8,220 nucleotides of DNA from Hyphomicrobiales bacterium (GCA_028290125.1 JAQGKM010000377.1:1-8220); one strand, 5' to 3'. Positions 1-6,014 are shown, numbered from the stretch's first letter. Numbers and translations are program-made. The notes: generated by a model from the letters alone, not told the origin.

Positions 1-460
1 GCAATGACGGCGGTGGAAATCCAAAAACGCGCCCCGTCATTGCGAGCGAAGCGAAGCAATCCAGAGCCGCACGTGAGGCCTTGACGCCTTGGCGTCGCAG
101 CGTGACGCGCGGCGTCGAGGGCAGCTGACTGGATTGCTTCGCTCCGCTCGCAATGACGGTCATGGAAATCCAAAAACGCCTGCCCCGTCATTGCGAGCGA
201 AGCGAAGCAATCCAGAGCCGCGCGTGAGGCCTTGACGCCTTGCCGTCGCAGCGAGACGCGCGGCGTTGAAGGCAGCTGATTGGATTGCTTCGCTCTGCTC
301 GCAATGACGGCCATGGAAATTCAAAAACGCCTGCCCCGTCATTGCGAGCGCAGCAAAGCAATCCAGAGCCGCACGTGAGGCATTGACGCCTTGCCGTCGC
401 AGCGGGACGCGCGGCGTTGAAGGCAGCTGACTGGATTGCTTCGCTCTGCTCGCAATGACG
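1..460. repeat. Tandem array of 151-bp palindromic repeat units
   Basis: Units begin at 32, 183 and 334 with an exact period of 151 bp. Bases 1-31 are the tail of a further unit, so the array continues to the left. The last unit stops at 460 and lacks the roughly 24-bp spacer tail. Units 1 and 2 differ at about 9 of 151 positions, units 2 and 3 at about 6 of 127 (by eye). Each unit has a left arm starting CGTCATTGCGAGCG and a right arm ending CGCTCGCAATGACG; the arms are about 30-nt inverted repeats with 1 to 3 mismatches, enclosing roughly 70 bp. Right arm, spacer and next left arm can pair as well. This arm sequence is a well-known dispersed intergenic palindrome of alphaproteobacteria. No coding signal is credible in it. 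It resembles a REP or MITE-like element; no transposase is nearby. Confidence 0.92.
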
Positions 461-490
461 AAAAAAAGGCCCGCGTGACGCGGGCCTTTT
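461..490 (-). terminator. Intrinsic terminator of the fadL-type gene
   Basis: On the minus strand a GC-rich hairpin (stem GGCCCGCG/CGCGGGCC, 468-475 with 479-486, loop of 3, lengthened by A:T pairs) is followed by a run of seven T (complement of A461-467). It lies 24 nt beyond the stop codon at 514. The T run touches the end of the palindromic repeat array at 460. Confidence 0.9.
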
Positions 491-513
491 CGATTCCAGT
501 CAGTAGCAGCCGA

Positions 514-1827
514 TCAGCCCTTGGTGATCAGCGCAGGCTTCGAGGCCGGCACGAACTTCTTGGGGTCGTCCCAACGATAGGTCAGGCCAACCGAGATGAT
601 GTCGACGTGCGCCTTTGTGTTGGCGACGAACGCCGCAGGCGCGACGTACAGCGGATTGCCGGGAACGACGTTGATCGAGCCGGACTTCGCGAAGAGATGC
701 GCGTAGGCGACGTCGAACGACAGCTTCTCGTTCCAATTGTAGGTCGCGCCGATCGACGTCCAGATACGGTCGCTGTCAGGCAGGCGCACGCTGCGCGTGT
801 CGTTCTTGATCGGCGACTTTTCGTAACCGAGGCCGGCGCGGAGCGTGACGTCGCGGTTCCACTTGTATTCGCCGCCCAGCGAGGCGAACCACGAGTTGCG
901 GTAGTCGAACGGAAGCGTCGTGGCGGTCGCGCCATTGTTCTTCAGCGTCACCGGGAAGCGGCTGAACACACCCCAATGCGTCCACTCGAAGCCGCCGAGC
1001 AAGGTCAGGTCTTCCGTCACCTTCTGGCGGACGCCAACCGTGATCTGGTCGGGCAGCTTCAGATCCGACTCGATGTTGAAGGTCGCGCCGGCCAGCGGGT
1101 TGTAGAGCGTGCCGTCCAGCTTCGGATTGACGCGCGAGCGGTAGCCGATGCCGATTTCCGTGCCGGCCATGGGCTTGAACGTCGCGCCGGCCGTGAAGCC
1201 GATCGACGTGTCGTCGCCCTTCAGTTCGGCCGAGGGAGCATTGGCCGTCGGCGCAACGGCCTGCGTCAGCCGCACCTTGAAGTTCATGACCTGAACGCCG
1301 AAGCCGACCGAGAACCAGTCATTGACCTGATAGGCGAAGGTCGGCGTGGCGCTGATCGACGACACCTTGGAGGTTCGGCCGTAGATCTGGCCGGTCCAGT
1401 TGAAGGGGTTCTGCGTGACCAGGCCATAGGGCGCGTTGACCGCGAGACCGATCCAGGCGCGGTCGCCCAGCTGCCAGGAGTAGTAGGACGCCGGCACCAC
1501 GGCGTCCTGCCCGATGTCGCCCGTCGGAGCCGAACCCGCGAGACTGTTCAGGACGGGGCTGCGCGCCGCGTCAGGAGAGATGCTGGCGTAGGGCAGGATG
1601 TAGGACAATGTGGTGGAGCTCTGGATGCCGGCGAAATCCGTCATCGTCGCCGGGTTCCAGAACATGGACGCCAGGCCCGAGCCGCCCGCTGCCGAGCCCG
1701 CGAAGCTGTTGCCGAGGCCGATGGCGCTCTGCTCGCGCAGGGCGAAGCCGCCCGCTTGCGCGGCGCCGGCGGTGGCGAGAATGGACACGGCGGCGACGCC
1801 GGCCAGCCAGGATTCCTTGGACATCAT
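514..1827 (-). CDS. FadL/OmpP1/TodX-family outer-membrane transport protein
   Basis: Predicted outer-membrane beta-barrel that lets hydrophobic compounds such as long-chain fatty acids or aromatics cross the outer membrane; the substrate cannot be read from sequence. The 437-aa product begins with a signal peptide (lysine at 4, hydrophobic core about 8-23, AQA-GG cleavage after residue 25). The mature N-terminus GGFALREQSAIGLGNSFAG and the NPA motif at 58-60 are the FadL-family signature. The rest is alternating aromatic and polar strands with frequent Gly and Tyr; the last strand (SVGLTYRW) is followed by an unusual Lys/Pro-rich tail of about 18 residues. I chose the ATG at 1827 because GAGGG lies 7 nt upstream; the next ATG (1824) is also possible, and an ATG at 1905 would put 26 residues before the signal peptide. 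It is monocistronic, ending in a strong terminator. Family assignment is firm; the fadL symbol is not assigned because substrate is unknown. Confidence 0.93.
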   Translation of the reverse strand: MMSKESWLAGVAAVSILATAGAAQAGGFALREQSAIGLGNSFAGSAAGGSGLASMFWNPATMTDFAGIQSSTTLSYILPYASISPDAARSPVLNSLAGSAPTGDIGQDAVVPASYYSWQLGDRAWIGLAVNAPYGLVTQNPFNWTGQIYGRTSKVSSISATPTFAYQVNDWFSVGFGVQVMNFKVRLTQAVAPTANAPSAELKGDDTSIGFTAGATFKPMAGTEIGIGYRSRVNPKLDGTLYNPLAGATFNIESDLKLPDQITVGVRQKVTEDLTLLGGFEWTHWGVFSRFPVTLKNNGATATTLPFDYRNSWFASLGGEYKWNRDVTLRAGLGYEKSPIKNDTRSVRLPDSDRIWTSIGATYNWNEKLSFDVAYAHLFAKSGSINVVPGNPLYVAPAAFVANTKAHVDIISVGLTYRWDDPKKFVPASKPALITKG

Positions 1828-2087
1828 TGAGCTACCCTCACGTGCCGGCATGTTCGAACCACCAGCTATCGCGATAGGGTAATGCAACGGTCGCGCGGCG
1901 CGCAAACTGACGAACTTTTAACTTCTGGATTGCGCCAAAGCTCGCAACGTCGTCGTAAGTAGCTGAAAATTATCAACCTTCTGTGCGGCCGAACGGTTCA
2001 GACATGAACTTTTCGGGCCGCCATGCCGTTGCGTTTTCAGGCCCAGCTCTGGTATTTGCCACTCAGTGTTGCCGAGCTGTCACATAA
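1828..2087 (-). promoter_or_regulatory. Upstream region of the fadL-type gene, with a perfect palindrome
   Basis: Non-coding stretch between argC and the fadL-type gene. It holds a perfect 12-nt palindrome CTATCGCGATAG at 1866-1877, 38 bp before the start codon. On the minus strand TTGCGC and TACCCT, 18 nt apart, form a weak promoter-like pair ending at the palindrome, which would put the palindrome at the transcription start. A short hairpin GTTCA-GACA-TGAAC lies at 1996-2009. I see no convincing intrinsic terminator after argC here. The palindrome is read directly; its role as an operator is inference. Confidence 0.35.
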
Positions 2088-2999
2088 TTAGGCGCCGAGC
2101 ATCAGCCGAAGGTTCTGGACGGCCGCGCCGGAGGCCCCCTTGCCAAGGTTATCGAGCCGGGCGAGCAGCACGGCGTGGCGATGCTGCGCGTTCGAAACGA
2201 TTCGGATGTCGAGCTGATTCGTGTCGTTCAGGCCTTCGGGCTCCAGCTTGCCGGACGCCTCGGGGGCGACCACCGACACATATTCGAAGCCTTCGTAATG
2301 CGAACGCAGCGCCGCCTCGAGATCCGCCACGGACGGCGCGCCCGTGAGCGCCGACAGGTGAAGCGGGATCGAGACGATCATCCCCTGACGGAAATTGCCG
2401 ACCGACGGCACGAACAGCACGCGGCTGGTCAGCTTCGAATAGGCCTGGATTTCCGGAACATGCTTGTGCTCGAGGCCGAGCGCATAAAGCTCGAAGGCCG
2501 GCGCGGCGCCAGCTTCATAGGCTTCGATCATCGACTTGCCGCCGCCCGAATAGCCCGAGACGGCGTTGATGGTCAGCGGCGTGTCCGGCGCGAGCAGCCC
2601 CGCGTCGACGAGCGGACGCAACAAGGCGATCGCGCCGGTCGCGTAACAGCCGGGGTTGGCCACCCGCCGGGCGGACGCGATGGCGGCGCCCTGCCCCGGC
2701 GCCAGTTCGGCGAACCCATAGGTCCAGCCGGGCGCGACGCGATGCGCGGTCGAGGCGTCGAGGATGCGCGGGCCGCCGCCCGGAAGCGTATCGGCCAGCG
2801 CCACCGTCTCCTTGGCGGCGTCGTCAGGCAGACAGAGGATGACGACATCGACGCCCGCCATCAGCTCGCGCTTGGCGTCGGCGTTCTTGCGTTGCGCCGG
2901 ATCGATGCTGACGAGTTCGATGCCGGGCTGGCCGGTCAGGCGCTCGCGGATGCCGAGCCCCGTGGTGCCCGCCTCGCCGTCGATGAAGATCCGCGCCAT
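2088..2999 (-). CDS. argC: N-acetyl-gamma-glutamyl-phosphate reductase, subgroup 2
   Basis: Cytoplasmic NADPH-dependent enzyme of arginine biosynthesis that reduces N-acetyl-glutamyl phosphate to the semialdehyde. The 303-aa product opens with the nucleotide-binding strand and loop (RIFIDGEAGTTG, residues 3-14), as in the shorter subgroup-2 ArgC enzymes. The catalytic cysteine is C118 in ANPGCYATG; the substrate-binding histidine region LEHKHVPEI and the C-terminal GKGASGAAVQN block are intact. I use the ATG at 2999 because the protein begins with the conserved strand; GGGGACGG is a modest ribosome-binding site just upstream. The frame stays open to 3092, but that extension runs almost to the preceding gene's terminator and matches nothing in the family. 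A TTGACT hexamer on the minus strand (3056-3061) could be the -35 box, though no good -10 follows. Terminator 3091-3122 separates it from the small upstream gene. Confidence 0.96.
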   Translation of the reverse strand: MARIFIDGEAGTTGLGIRERLTGQPGIELVSIDPAQRKNADAKRELMAGVDVVILCLPDDAAKETVALADTLPGGGPRILDASTAHRVAPGWTYGFAELAPGQGAAIASARRVANPGCYATGAIALLRPLVDAGLLAPDTPLTINAVSGYSGGGKSMIEAYEAGAAPAFELYALGLEHKHVPEIQAYSKLTSRVLFVPSVGNFRQGMIVSIPLHLSALTGAPSVADLEAALRSHYEGFEYVSVVAPEASGKLEPEGLNDTNQLDIRIVSNAQHRHAVLLARLDNLGKGASGAAVQNLRLMLGA

Positions 3000-3090
3000 G
3001 GTGCCGTCCCCGAAGTGATGAGTTTCGCGAGCCTCGTCGCGCGTCTGCCCGTTGCAGTCAAGAGACGGCGGTCGGCGACGGAGACGATAC

Positions 3091-3122
3091 AAAAAAGAAA
3101 AGCCCCGGCGAGCCGGGGCTTT
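3091..3122 (-). terminator. Strong intrinsic terminator of the 28-codon gene
   Basis: On the minus strand a 10-bp stem AAAGCCCCGG/CCGGGGCTTT (3099-3108 with 3113-3122, loop of 4) is followed by a T-rich tract, the complement of A3091-3096 and A3098-3100. It begins 21 nt after the stop of the small ORF at 3144-3230 and precedes argC. No larger gene lies directly upstream on this strand, so its presence argues that the small ORF is a real transcription unit. Confidence 0.9.
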
Positions 3123-3143
3123 GCTAAGAACGTCGGTCGCAGA

Positions 3144-3230
3144 TTAGGCGACGAACGGGATCAGCGCGACGAGGGCGGTCAGGACGACGCCGGTGCTGAC
3201 GGCGATATATTCCACGCGGTTCTCAACCAT
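3144..3230 (-). CDS. Small single-helix membrane peptide, 28 aa, unknown function
   Basis: I do not recognise this protein. The minus-strand frame ATG...TAA encodes 28 residues: a polar N-terminus MVENRVEY, then about 20 hydrophobic residues (IAVSTGVVLTALVALIPF and the end VA), enough for one transmembrane helix that finishes at the stop codon. The start has a good ribosome-binding site, CCGGAG, 8 nt before the ATG. A strong terminator lies 21 nt after the stop, and an inverted repeat with promoter-like hexamers lies upstream. Together these look like a complete small gene rather than a chance frame. Single-helix peptides of this size include regulators of membrane complexes and type I toxins; nothing in the sequence decides between them. 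The composition is less like a toxin, as it lacks the basic tail and aromatic residues many of those have. Gene reality is likely, function unknown. Confidence 0.75.
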   Translation of the reverse strand: MVENRVEYIAVSTGVVLTALVALIPFVA

Positions 3231-3249
3231 TTTTCAGTCTCCGGTTTTG

Positions 3250-3279
3250 TGCAGTGCACGATTACTTCTGTGCACTGCA
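3250..3279. promoter_or_regulatory. Perfect inverted repeat, candidate operator of the 28-aa gene
   Basis: TGCAGTGCAC (3250-3259) and GTGCACTGCA (3270-3279) are perfect 10-bp inverted copies separated by 10 bp, so the arm centres are 20 bp apart, about two helical turns. The outer arm overlaps the candidate -10 box of the small gene, so a dimeric repressor bound here could block it. Alternatively the repeat folds in RNA as a 10-bp stem with a 10-nt loop, but the inferred transcription start falls inside the outer arm, which favours a DNA operator. Confidence 0.6.
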
Positions 3280-3305
3280 TATAAACCGTCCAAGCGCAGC
3301 AACAA
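3278..3305 (-). promoter_or_regulatory. Candidate promoter of the 28-aa gene
   Basis: On the minus strand TTGTTG (3305-3300) and TATATG (3283-3278) are 16 bp apart. A start near 3271 would leave an untranslated leader of about 40 nt before the ATG at 3230. The -35 match is partial, so this is a suggestion backed mainly by position between the inverted repeat and the upstream DNA. Confidence 0.35.
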
Positions 3306-3373
3306 GCGCCTAGAACAATGGCCAGCCATGCGCATTGTGCATGGCGTATTCACCTTTCGTTAAAGAGTCCTGC

Positions 3374-3402
3374 AAAAAACGCCACCCAGCCGTGGGCTCG
3401 GC
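3374..3402 (-). terminator. Probable intrinsic terminator of the exported-protein gene
   Basis: On the minus strand the sequence from the stop codon onward folds as GCCG/TGGC and CCCA/TGGG with a 2-nt bulge and a CGGC loop (3381-3402), followed by GTTTTTT (complement of A3374-3379). The stem is imperfect and its base includes part of the TAG stop codon, but the T tract is good. Confidence 0.6.
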
Positions 3403-4646
3403 TATTGGTTCGCGACCAACGTGACGTTGACCAGCGCCAGGAAGGTCATCGGATCGCGGATCGTGCCGAGGCGCGCCAGCGGCACGGGCGCGCCGCGGGC
3501 CTTCAGGGTCAGGGTGAAGTTCTTGGGCGTCGTCAGGAAGGTCTGCACGGACTGCGCAAGCGGCAGCGACTGCGGATCGCCCGCCAGGAACAAGGGCAGC
3601 AACTGACCGGCCATCGCCGAAACTTCGCTGCGCAGCGCTGCCGGGGTCTTGCCCTGCTTGTCGGCGGCGAACGTGAAGCTCTTCTCGACGAGGCCCTCGT
3701 TGACGAAGTTCAGCTTCAGCCCTTCGACGCTGGCGCCGAGCAGCGCCATGCCGCGCCGGGTCGCATCGCCGGACGCCAGGGCGGCCGGATCGACGCCCGA
3801 GACCTCGCCCGAAAGGCTGAGCCGACCCGCGGACGGACTGGTGATCGTGTAGTCCTGCAAGACGAGGCGCTGGGAAGCGGGCTCGTACCGCCCTGCTCCG
3901 CTGACGCCGAGTTCCAGACGCTCGTAGCCGAACGAGCGCAGACCCTTGCCGAGTTCGGACGCCGGCGCCGGCGCGAAGGTGAAGCCCGATGCCTCGCCCT
4001 TGCTGCTGACGGGCGTATCGCCGGCATATTCGGTTGAGGCGGTCAGGCCGCGCAGGCTGACCTTGACCTGATTGCCACCGGGCGCGTCGGCCGGCGTCTG
4101 CGAATCCGTGAAGCTGCCATCGAACCCGTCCCAGGCGACATCGCCGACCTGGAACGATGCCGACTCGAACTTGCCGGACTGGAGCGCCGCCAGAAACGGC
4201 CCGAGATTGCCGCGCTTCATGTCGAGCTTGCGGCCGGTCAGGACGCCGCCCGTCGGCTGGCCCTTCTCCGTATAGTTCACGGAGAAATCCGAAAGCATCG
4301 CGCGGGCGAAGCGGCCCTTGTCGACGCTGGACGCCTCGAAGGGTCCGACCAGCACCTTCGACATCTCGCCCTGGACGGTCACGCCGCCGATCTTGAGCGA
4401 GTCGGCCGTCATCTTCAGGGCCAGCGCAAGGAGCTGATCGTTCGGCGTGTCGGCCGACAGCAGCTTCGTGACCTCGTCGCTGGACAGGTTCGTGTTGACG
4501 ACCTCGACGCCCGAGACCGTGACGTCGTTCTTGGCCGATGCCTCCCGAGACGTGACCTTGTCGATCACCACGCGGTTTTGCGCGACGGCCGGCCCGGCCA
4601 GAAGAAGCGAGCCGACGAGAGCGGCGTAGATTCGGCGTTGATTCAT
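3402..4646 (-). CDS. Exported protein of unknown function, 414 aa
   Basis: I do not recognise the family. The product starts with a signal peptide: MNQRR, a hydrophobic core about 6-19, and an AVA-Q cleavage site after residue 22. No other membrane segment is evident, so a periplasmic or surface location is likely. The mature part is rich in alternating hydrophobic/polar strands (for example RVVIDKVTS, VTVSGVEVVN, KIGGVTVQGE and GRLSLSGEVSGVD), suggesting extended beta structure; a more helical stretch lies near residues 330-390, and there is a single Trp. No catalytic motif stands out. I use the ATG at 4646 because AAGG sits 8 nt upstream and the signal peptide begins there; the longer start at 4721 would add 25 residues. 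It follows mucR by 81 bp on the same strand, so it may be read from the mucR promoter, although a folded spacer lies between. Being adjacent to mucR does not prove regulation by it. Confidence 0.8.
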   Translation of the reverse strand: MNQRRIYAALVGSLLLAGPAVAQNRVVIDKVTSREASAKNDVTVSGVEVVNTNLSSDEVTKLLSADTPNDQLLALALKMTADSLKIGGVTVQGEMSKVLVGPFEASSVDKGRFARAMLSDFSVNYTEKGQPTGGVLTGRKLDMKRGNLGPFLAALQSGKFESASFQVGDVAWDGFDGSFTDSQTPADAPGGNQVKVSLRGLTASTEYAGDTPVSSKGEASGFTFAPAPASELGKGLRSFGYERLELGVSGAGRYEPASQRLVLQDYTITSPSAGRLSLSGEVSGVDPAALASGDATRRGMALLGASVEGLKLNFVNEGLVEKSFTFAADKQGKTPAALRSEVSAMAGQLLPLFLAGDPQSLPLAQSVQTFLTTPKNFTLTLKARGAPVPLARLGTIRDPMTFLALVNVTLVANQ

Positions 4647-4690
4647 CAAGGTCACCTTAAAATTTCCGGAGCCAAATTGGACTGGCGCCG

Positions 4691-4727
4691 GCTGTCCCGC
4701 AAGCGACGGGATCGTGATCACGACAGC
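4691..4727 (-). other. Compact multi-stem structure between mucR and the exported-protein gene
   Basis: Directly after the mucR stop codon, 37 nt can pair as three stems: an outer GCTG/CAGC, a hairpin TCCCG-CAAGCGA-CGGGA, and a 12-nt perfect palindrome TCGTGATCACGA (4712-4723). No T tract follows, so it is not a standard intrinsic terminator. It could be an RNA processing site, a partial attenuator or a DNA binding palindrome. The pairing was found by eye without energies. Confidence 0.35.
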
Positions 4728-5168
4728 TTACTTCTTCTTGCCGCGGCGACGCTGGCCGAGCCCGATCTTCTTCGCCATCTCCGAGCGCGCTTCGGCATAG
4801 TTCGGCGCGACCATCGGATAGTCGTTCGGGAGACCCCACTTCTCGCGATATTGCTGCGGCGACATGTTGTGCGCCGTTCCCAGATGGCGCTTCAGGGAAC
4901 GGAAGCTCTGTCCGTCCTCCAGGCACACGATATGGTCCGGGCTGACAGTCTTGTTGATCGGCACTGCAGGCTTGGGAGGCGCGATCACCTCCGGCGGCGG
5001 CGGCGTGATGGCCGCGGGAGCGCCCGACATTTCGCGCAGCGAGTCGTGGACGGACTTCAGGAAGCTCGGAATTTCAGCCGGCGAGATCGCATTGTTGGCC
5101 ACGAAAGCGGCGACGATTTCCGCAGCCAGATGGACGAAATCGTCAGCGGCAGCGTGTTCATGATCCAT
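4728..5168 (-). CDS. mucR: MucR/Ros-family zinc-finger transcriptional regulator
   Basis: DNA-binding regulator of a family that in alphaproteobacteria controls exopolysaccharide, motility, cell-cycle and host-interaction genes, often repressing its own gene; the regulon here is unknown. The 146-aa product has the N-terminal helical oligomerisation segment (about 9-47), a Pro-rich linker (about 50-71) and the prokaryotic zinc finger (about 80-105). The finger reads C82-x2-D85-x9-H95-x4-H100, so Asp stands where the second Cys of Agrobacterium Ros is found; this variant is known in rhizobial relatives. The family tail (NMSPQQYREKWGLPNDYPMV, then GLGQRRRGKKK) is complete. I chose the ATG at 5168 because the protein then starts with the typical MDHEH-like sequence; the frame extends only to a TTG at 5216. 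The ribosome-binding site is weak (GCGAG). A long AT-containing leader upstream fits autoregulation, which is inference. Several mucR paralogues per genome are usual, so the symbol denotes the family. Confidence 0.93.
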   Translation of the reverse strand: MDHEHAAADDFVHLAAEIVAAFVANNAISPAEIPSFLKSVHDSLREMSGAPAAITPPPPEVIAPPKPAVPINKTVSPDHIVCLEDGQSFRSLKRHLGTAHNMSPQQYREKWGLPNDYPMVAPNYAEARSEMAKKIGLGQRRRGKKK

Positions 5169-5469
5169 GTGTGCACTCGCGGGAGATTTGATTTGCACGT
5201 CAAACGCGCGGTTCAAATTAGTAGCTATCCCACTGCAATTCTGAAGTAAACACGCGGCCCGCCCAAACTTATGGAACAGAACAGAAAAATTGGGTTCGGC
5301 TTTGATCGGACGAGGCGATTACTTGAGAAGAGTGACACGATGGCGAAAACTTGACCTTAGAATACGGGCGTTTTCTAGTTTATAATAAATCTAATACACG
5401 CGATGTCGGAGGAATACACGACGGGACCGCACCGGCGCGGTTGCTGATTCCATAAGCAATCCGCCAACG
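5169..5469 (-). promoter_or_regulatory. Gene-free region upstream of mucR
   Basis: This 301-bp stretch lies between mucR and the rpsI terminator. I see no credible gene. It holds an AT-rich block at 5371-5396 (23 of 26 bases A or T, with several T-A steps, including TATAAT at 5381-5386 on the plus strand) about 200 bp before the mucR start, and an imperfect 16-nt GC-rich palindrome at 5426-5441. MucR/Ros proteins are known to bind degenerate AT-rich sites containing T-A steps, so the block is a candidate autoregulatory site. No promoter pair with good spacing was found on the minus strand. Confidence 0.4.
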
Positions 5470-5496
5470 AAAAAAGCCGCTGTTTCCAGCGGCTTT
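5470..5496 (-). terminator. Intrinsic terminator of the rplM-rpsI operon
   Basis: On the minus strand a 10-bp stem AAAGCCGCTG/CAGCGGCTTT (5473-5482 with 5487-5496, loop of 4) runs into six T (complement of A5470-5475). It begins 37 nt after the rpsI stop codon, so transcription should end before mucR. Confidence 0.93.
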
Positions 5497-5532
5497 GATT
5501 TCGAGATGGTGCACGGAAAATCGTGCGGGCGC

Positions 5533-6012
5533 TTAGCGCTTCGAGAACTGGAAGCTGCGGCGGGCTTTCTTCTTGCCGTACTTCTTGCGCTCGACGACGC
5601 GCGAATCGCGCGTGAGGAAGCCTTCGCGCTTCAGGGCCGGGCGAAGATCCGGCTCGTAGAAGGTCAGCGCCTTGGCGAGGCCGTGGCGCACCGCGCCGGC
5701 CTGACCCGAGAGGCCGCCGCCGGCGCAGGTGACCATGAGGTCATACTGGTCGACACGGTTGGCGATCTCGAGCGGCTGCTTGAGGATCATGCGCAGCACG
5801 GGGCGCGCAAAATACACATCCAGCGCACGACCATTGATCGTGACCTTGCCGGAGCCCGGCTTGATCCAGACGCGGGCGACGGCGTTCTTGCGCTTGCCGG
5901 TGGCGTAGGCGCGGCCGAGCTTGTCGAGCTTCTGGACATGGACGGGGGCGTCGGGCGCAGCGGAAGCGGTGACGCCGCCGAGGTCCTGCAGCGAGGAAAG
6001 GGTCTCAGCCAT
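5533..6012 (-). CDS. rpsI: 30S ribosomal protein S9
   Basis: Small-subunit ribosomal protein whose C-terminal tail reaches the P-site tRNA. The 159-aa product has an alphaproteobacterial N-terminal extension (about 1-34), then the S9 core YATGKRKNAVARVWIKPGSG, with GGGLSGQAGAVRHGLAKAL in the middle and the signature end RKKYGKKKARRSFQFSKR, including the conserved terminal Lys-Arg. The ATG at 6012 lies only 2 nt after the rplM stop; its ribosome-binding site CGGAG sits inside the end of rplM, which suggests translational coupling. The frame is open much further upstream (to 6576), but that part overlaps rplM in another frame and is not S9. It is the second gene of the operon and is followed by a strong terminator. 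Confidence 0.98.
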   Translation of the reverse strand: MAETLSSLQDLGGVTASAAPDAPVHVQKLDKLGRAYATGKRKNAVARVWIKPGSGKVTINGRALDVYFARPVLRMILKQPLEIANRVDQYDLMVTCAGGGLSGQAGAVRHGLAKALTFYEPDLRPALKREGFLTRDSRVVERKKYGKKKARRSFQFSKR

Positions 6013-6014
6013 GA

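Noticed and set aside
160..342. Minus-strand frame of 60 codons in the repeat array
   Set aside because: It is a translation of the palindromic repeat (HCEQSEAIQ-type peptide), has no ribosome-binding site, and recurs wherever this repeat occurs.
1..460. CRISPR-like reading of the 151-bp repeats
   Set aside because: The whole 151-bp unit is repeated, there are no unique spacers, and no cas genes are present.
436..1830. Plus-strand open frame of 464 codons opposite the FadL-type gene
   Set aside because: Arg/Val/Asp-rich composition without any domain, begins in the repeat, and mirrors a firmly identified gene in high-GC DNA.
2175..3284. Plus-strand open frame of 369 codons opposite argC
   Set aside because: It covers argC antisense, has the low-complexity Arg-rich composition of a shadow frame, and also spans two terminators and the small gene.
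3325..3345. Hairpin GCCATGC/GCATGGC upstream of the small gene
   Set aside because: Seven pairs with a 7-nt loop, no T tract and no evident relation to a gene end; could be chance.
3248..5180. Shared TGTGCACT sequence in the small gene's inverted repeat and just before the mucR start (about 5170)
   Set aside because: Eight matching bases around a self-complementary GTGCAC core are expected by chance; the mucR copy has no second arm.
4578..5249. Plus-strand open frame of 223 codons across mucR
   Set aside because: No domain, antisense to two supported genes, no ribosome-binding site.
5402..5446. Short plus-strand ORF of 14 codons (ATG at 5403) in the mucR upstream region
   Set aside because: No ribosome-binding site before the ATG; the GGAGG lies inside the ORF and is followed by no start codon.
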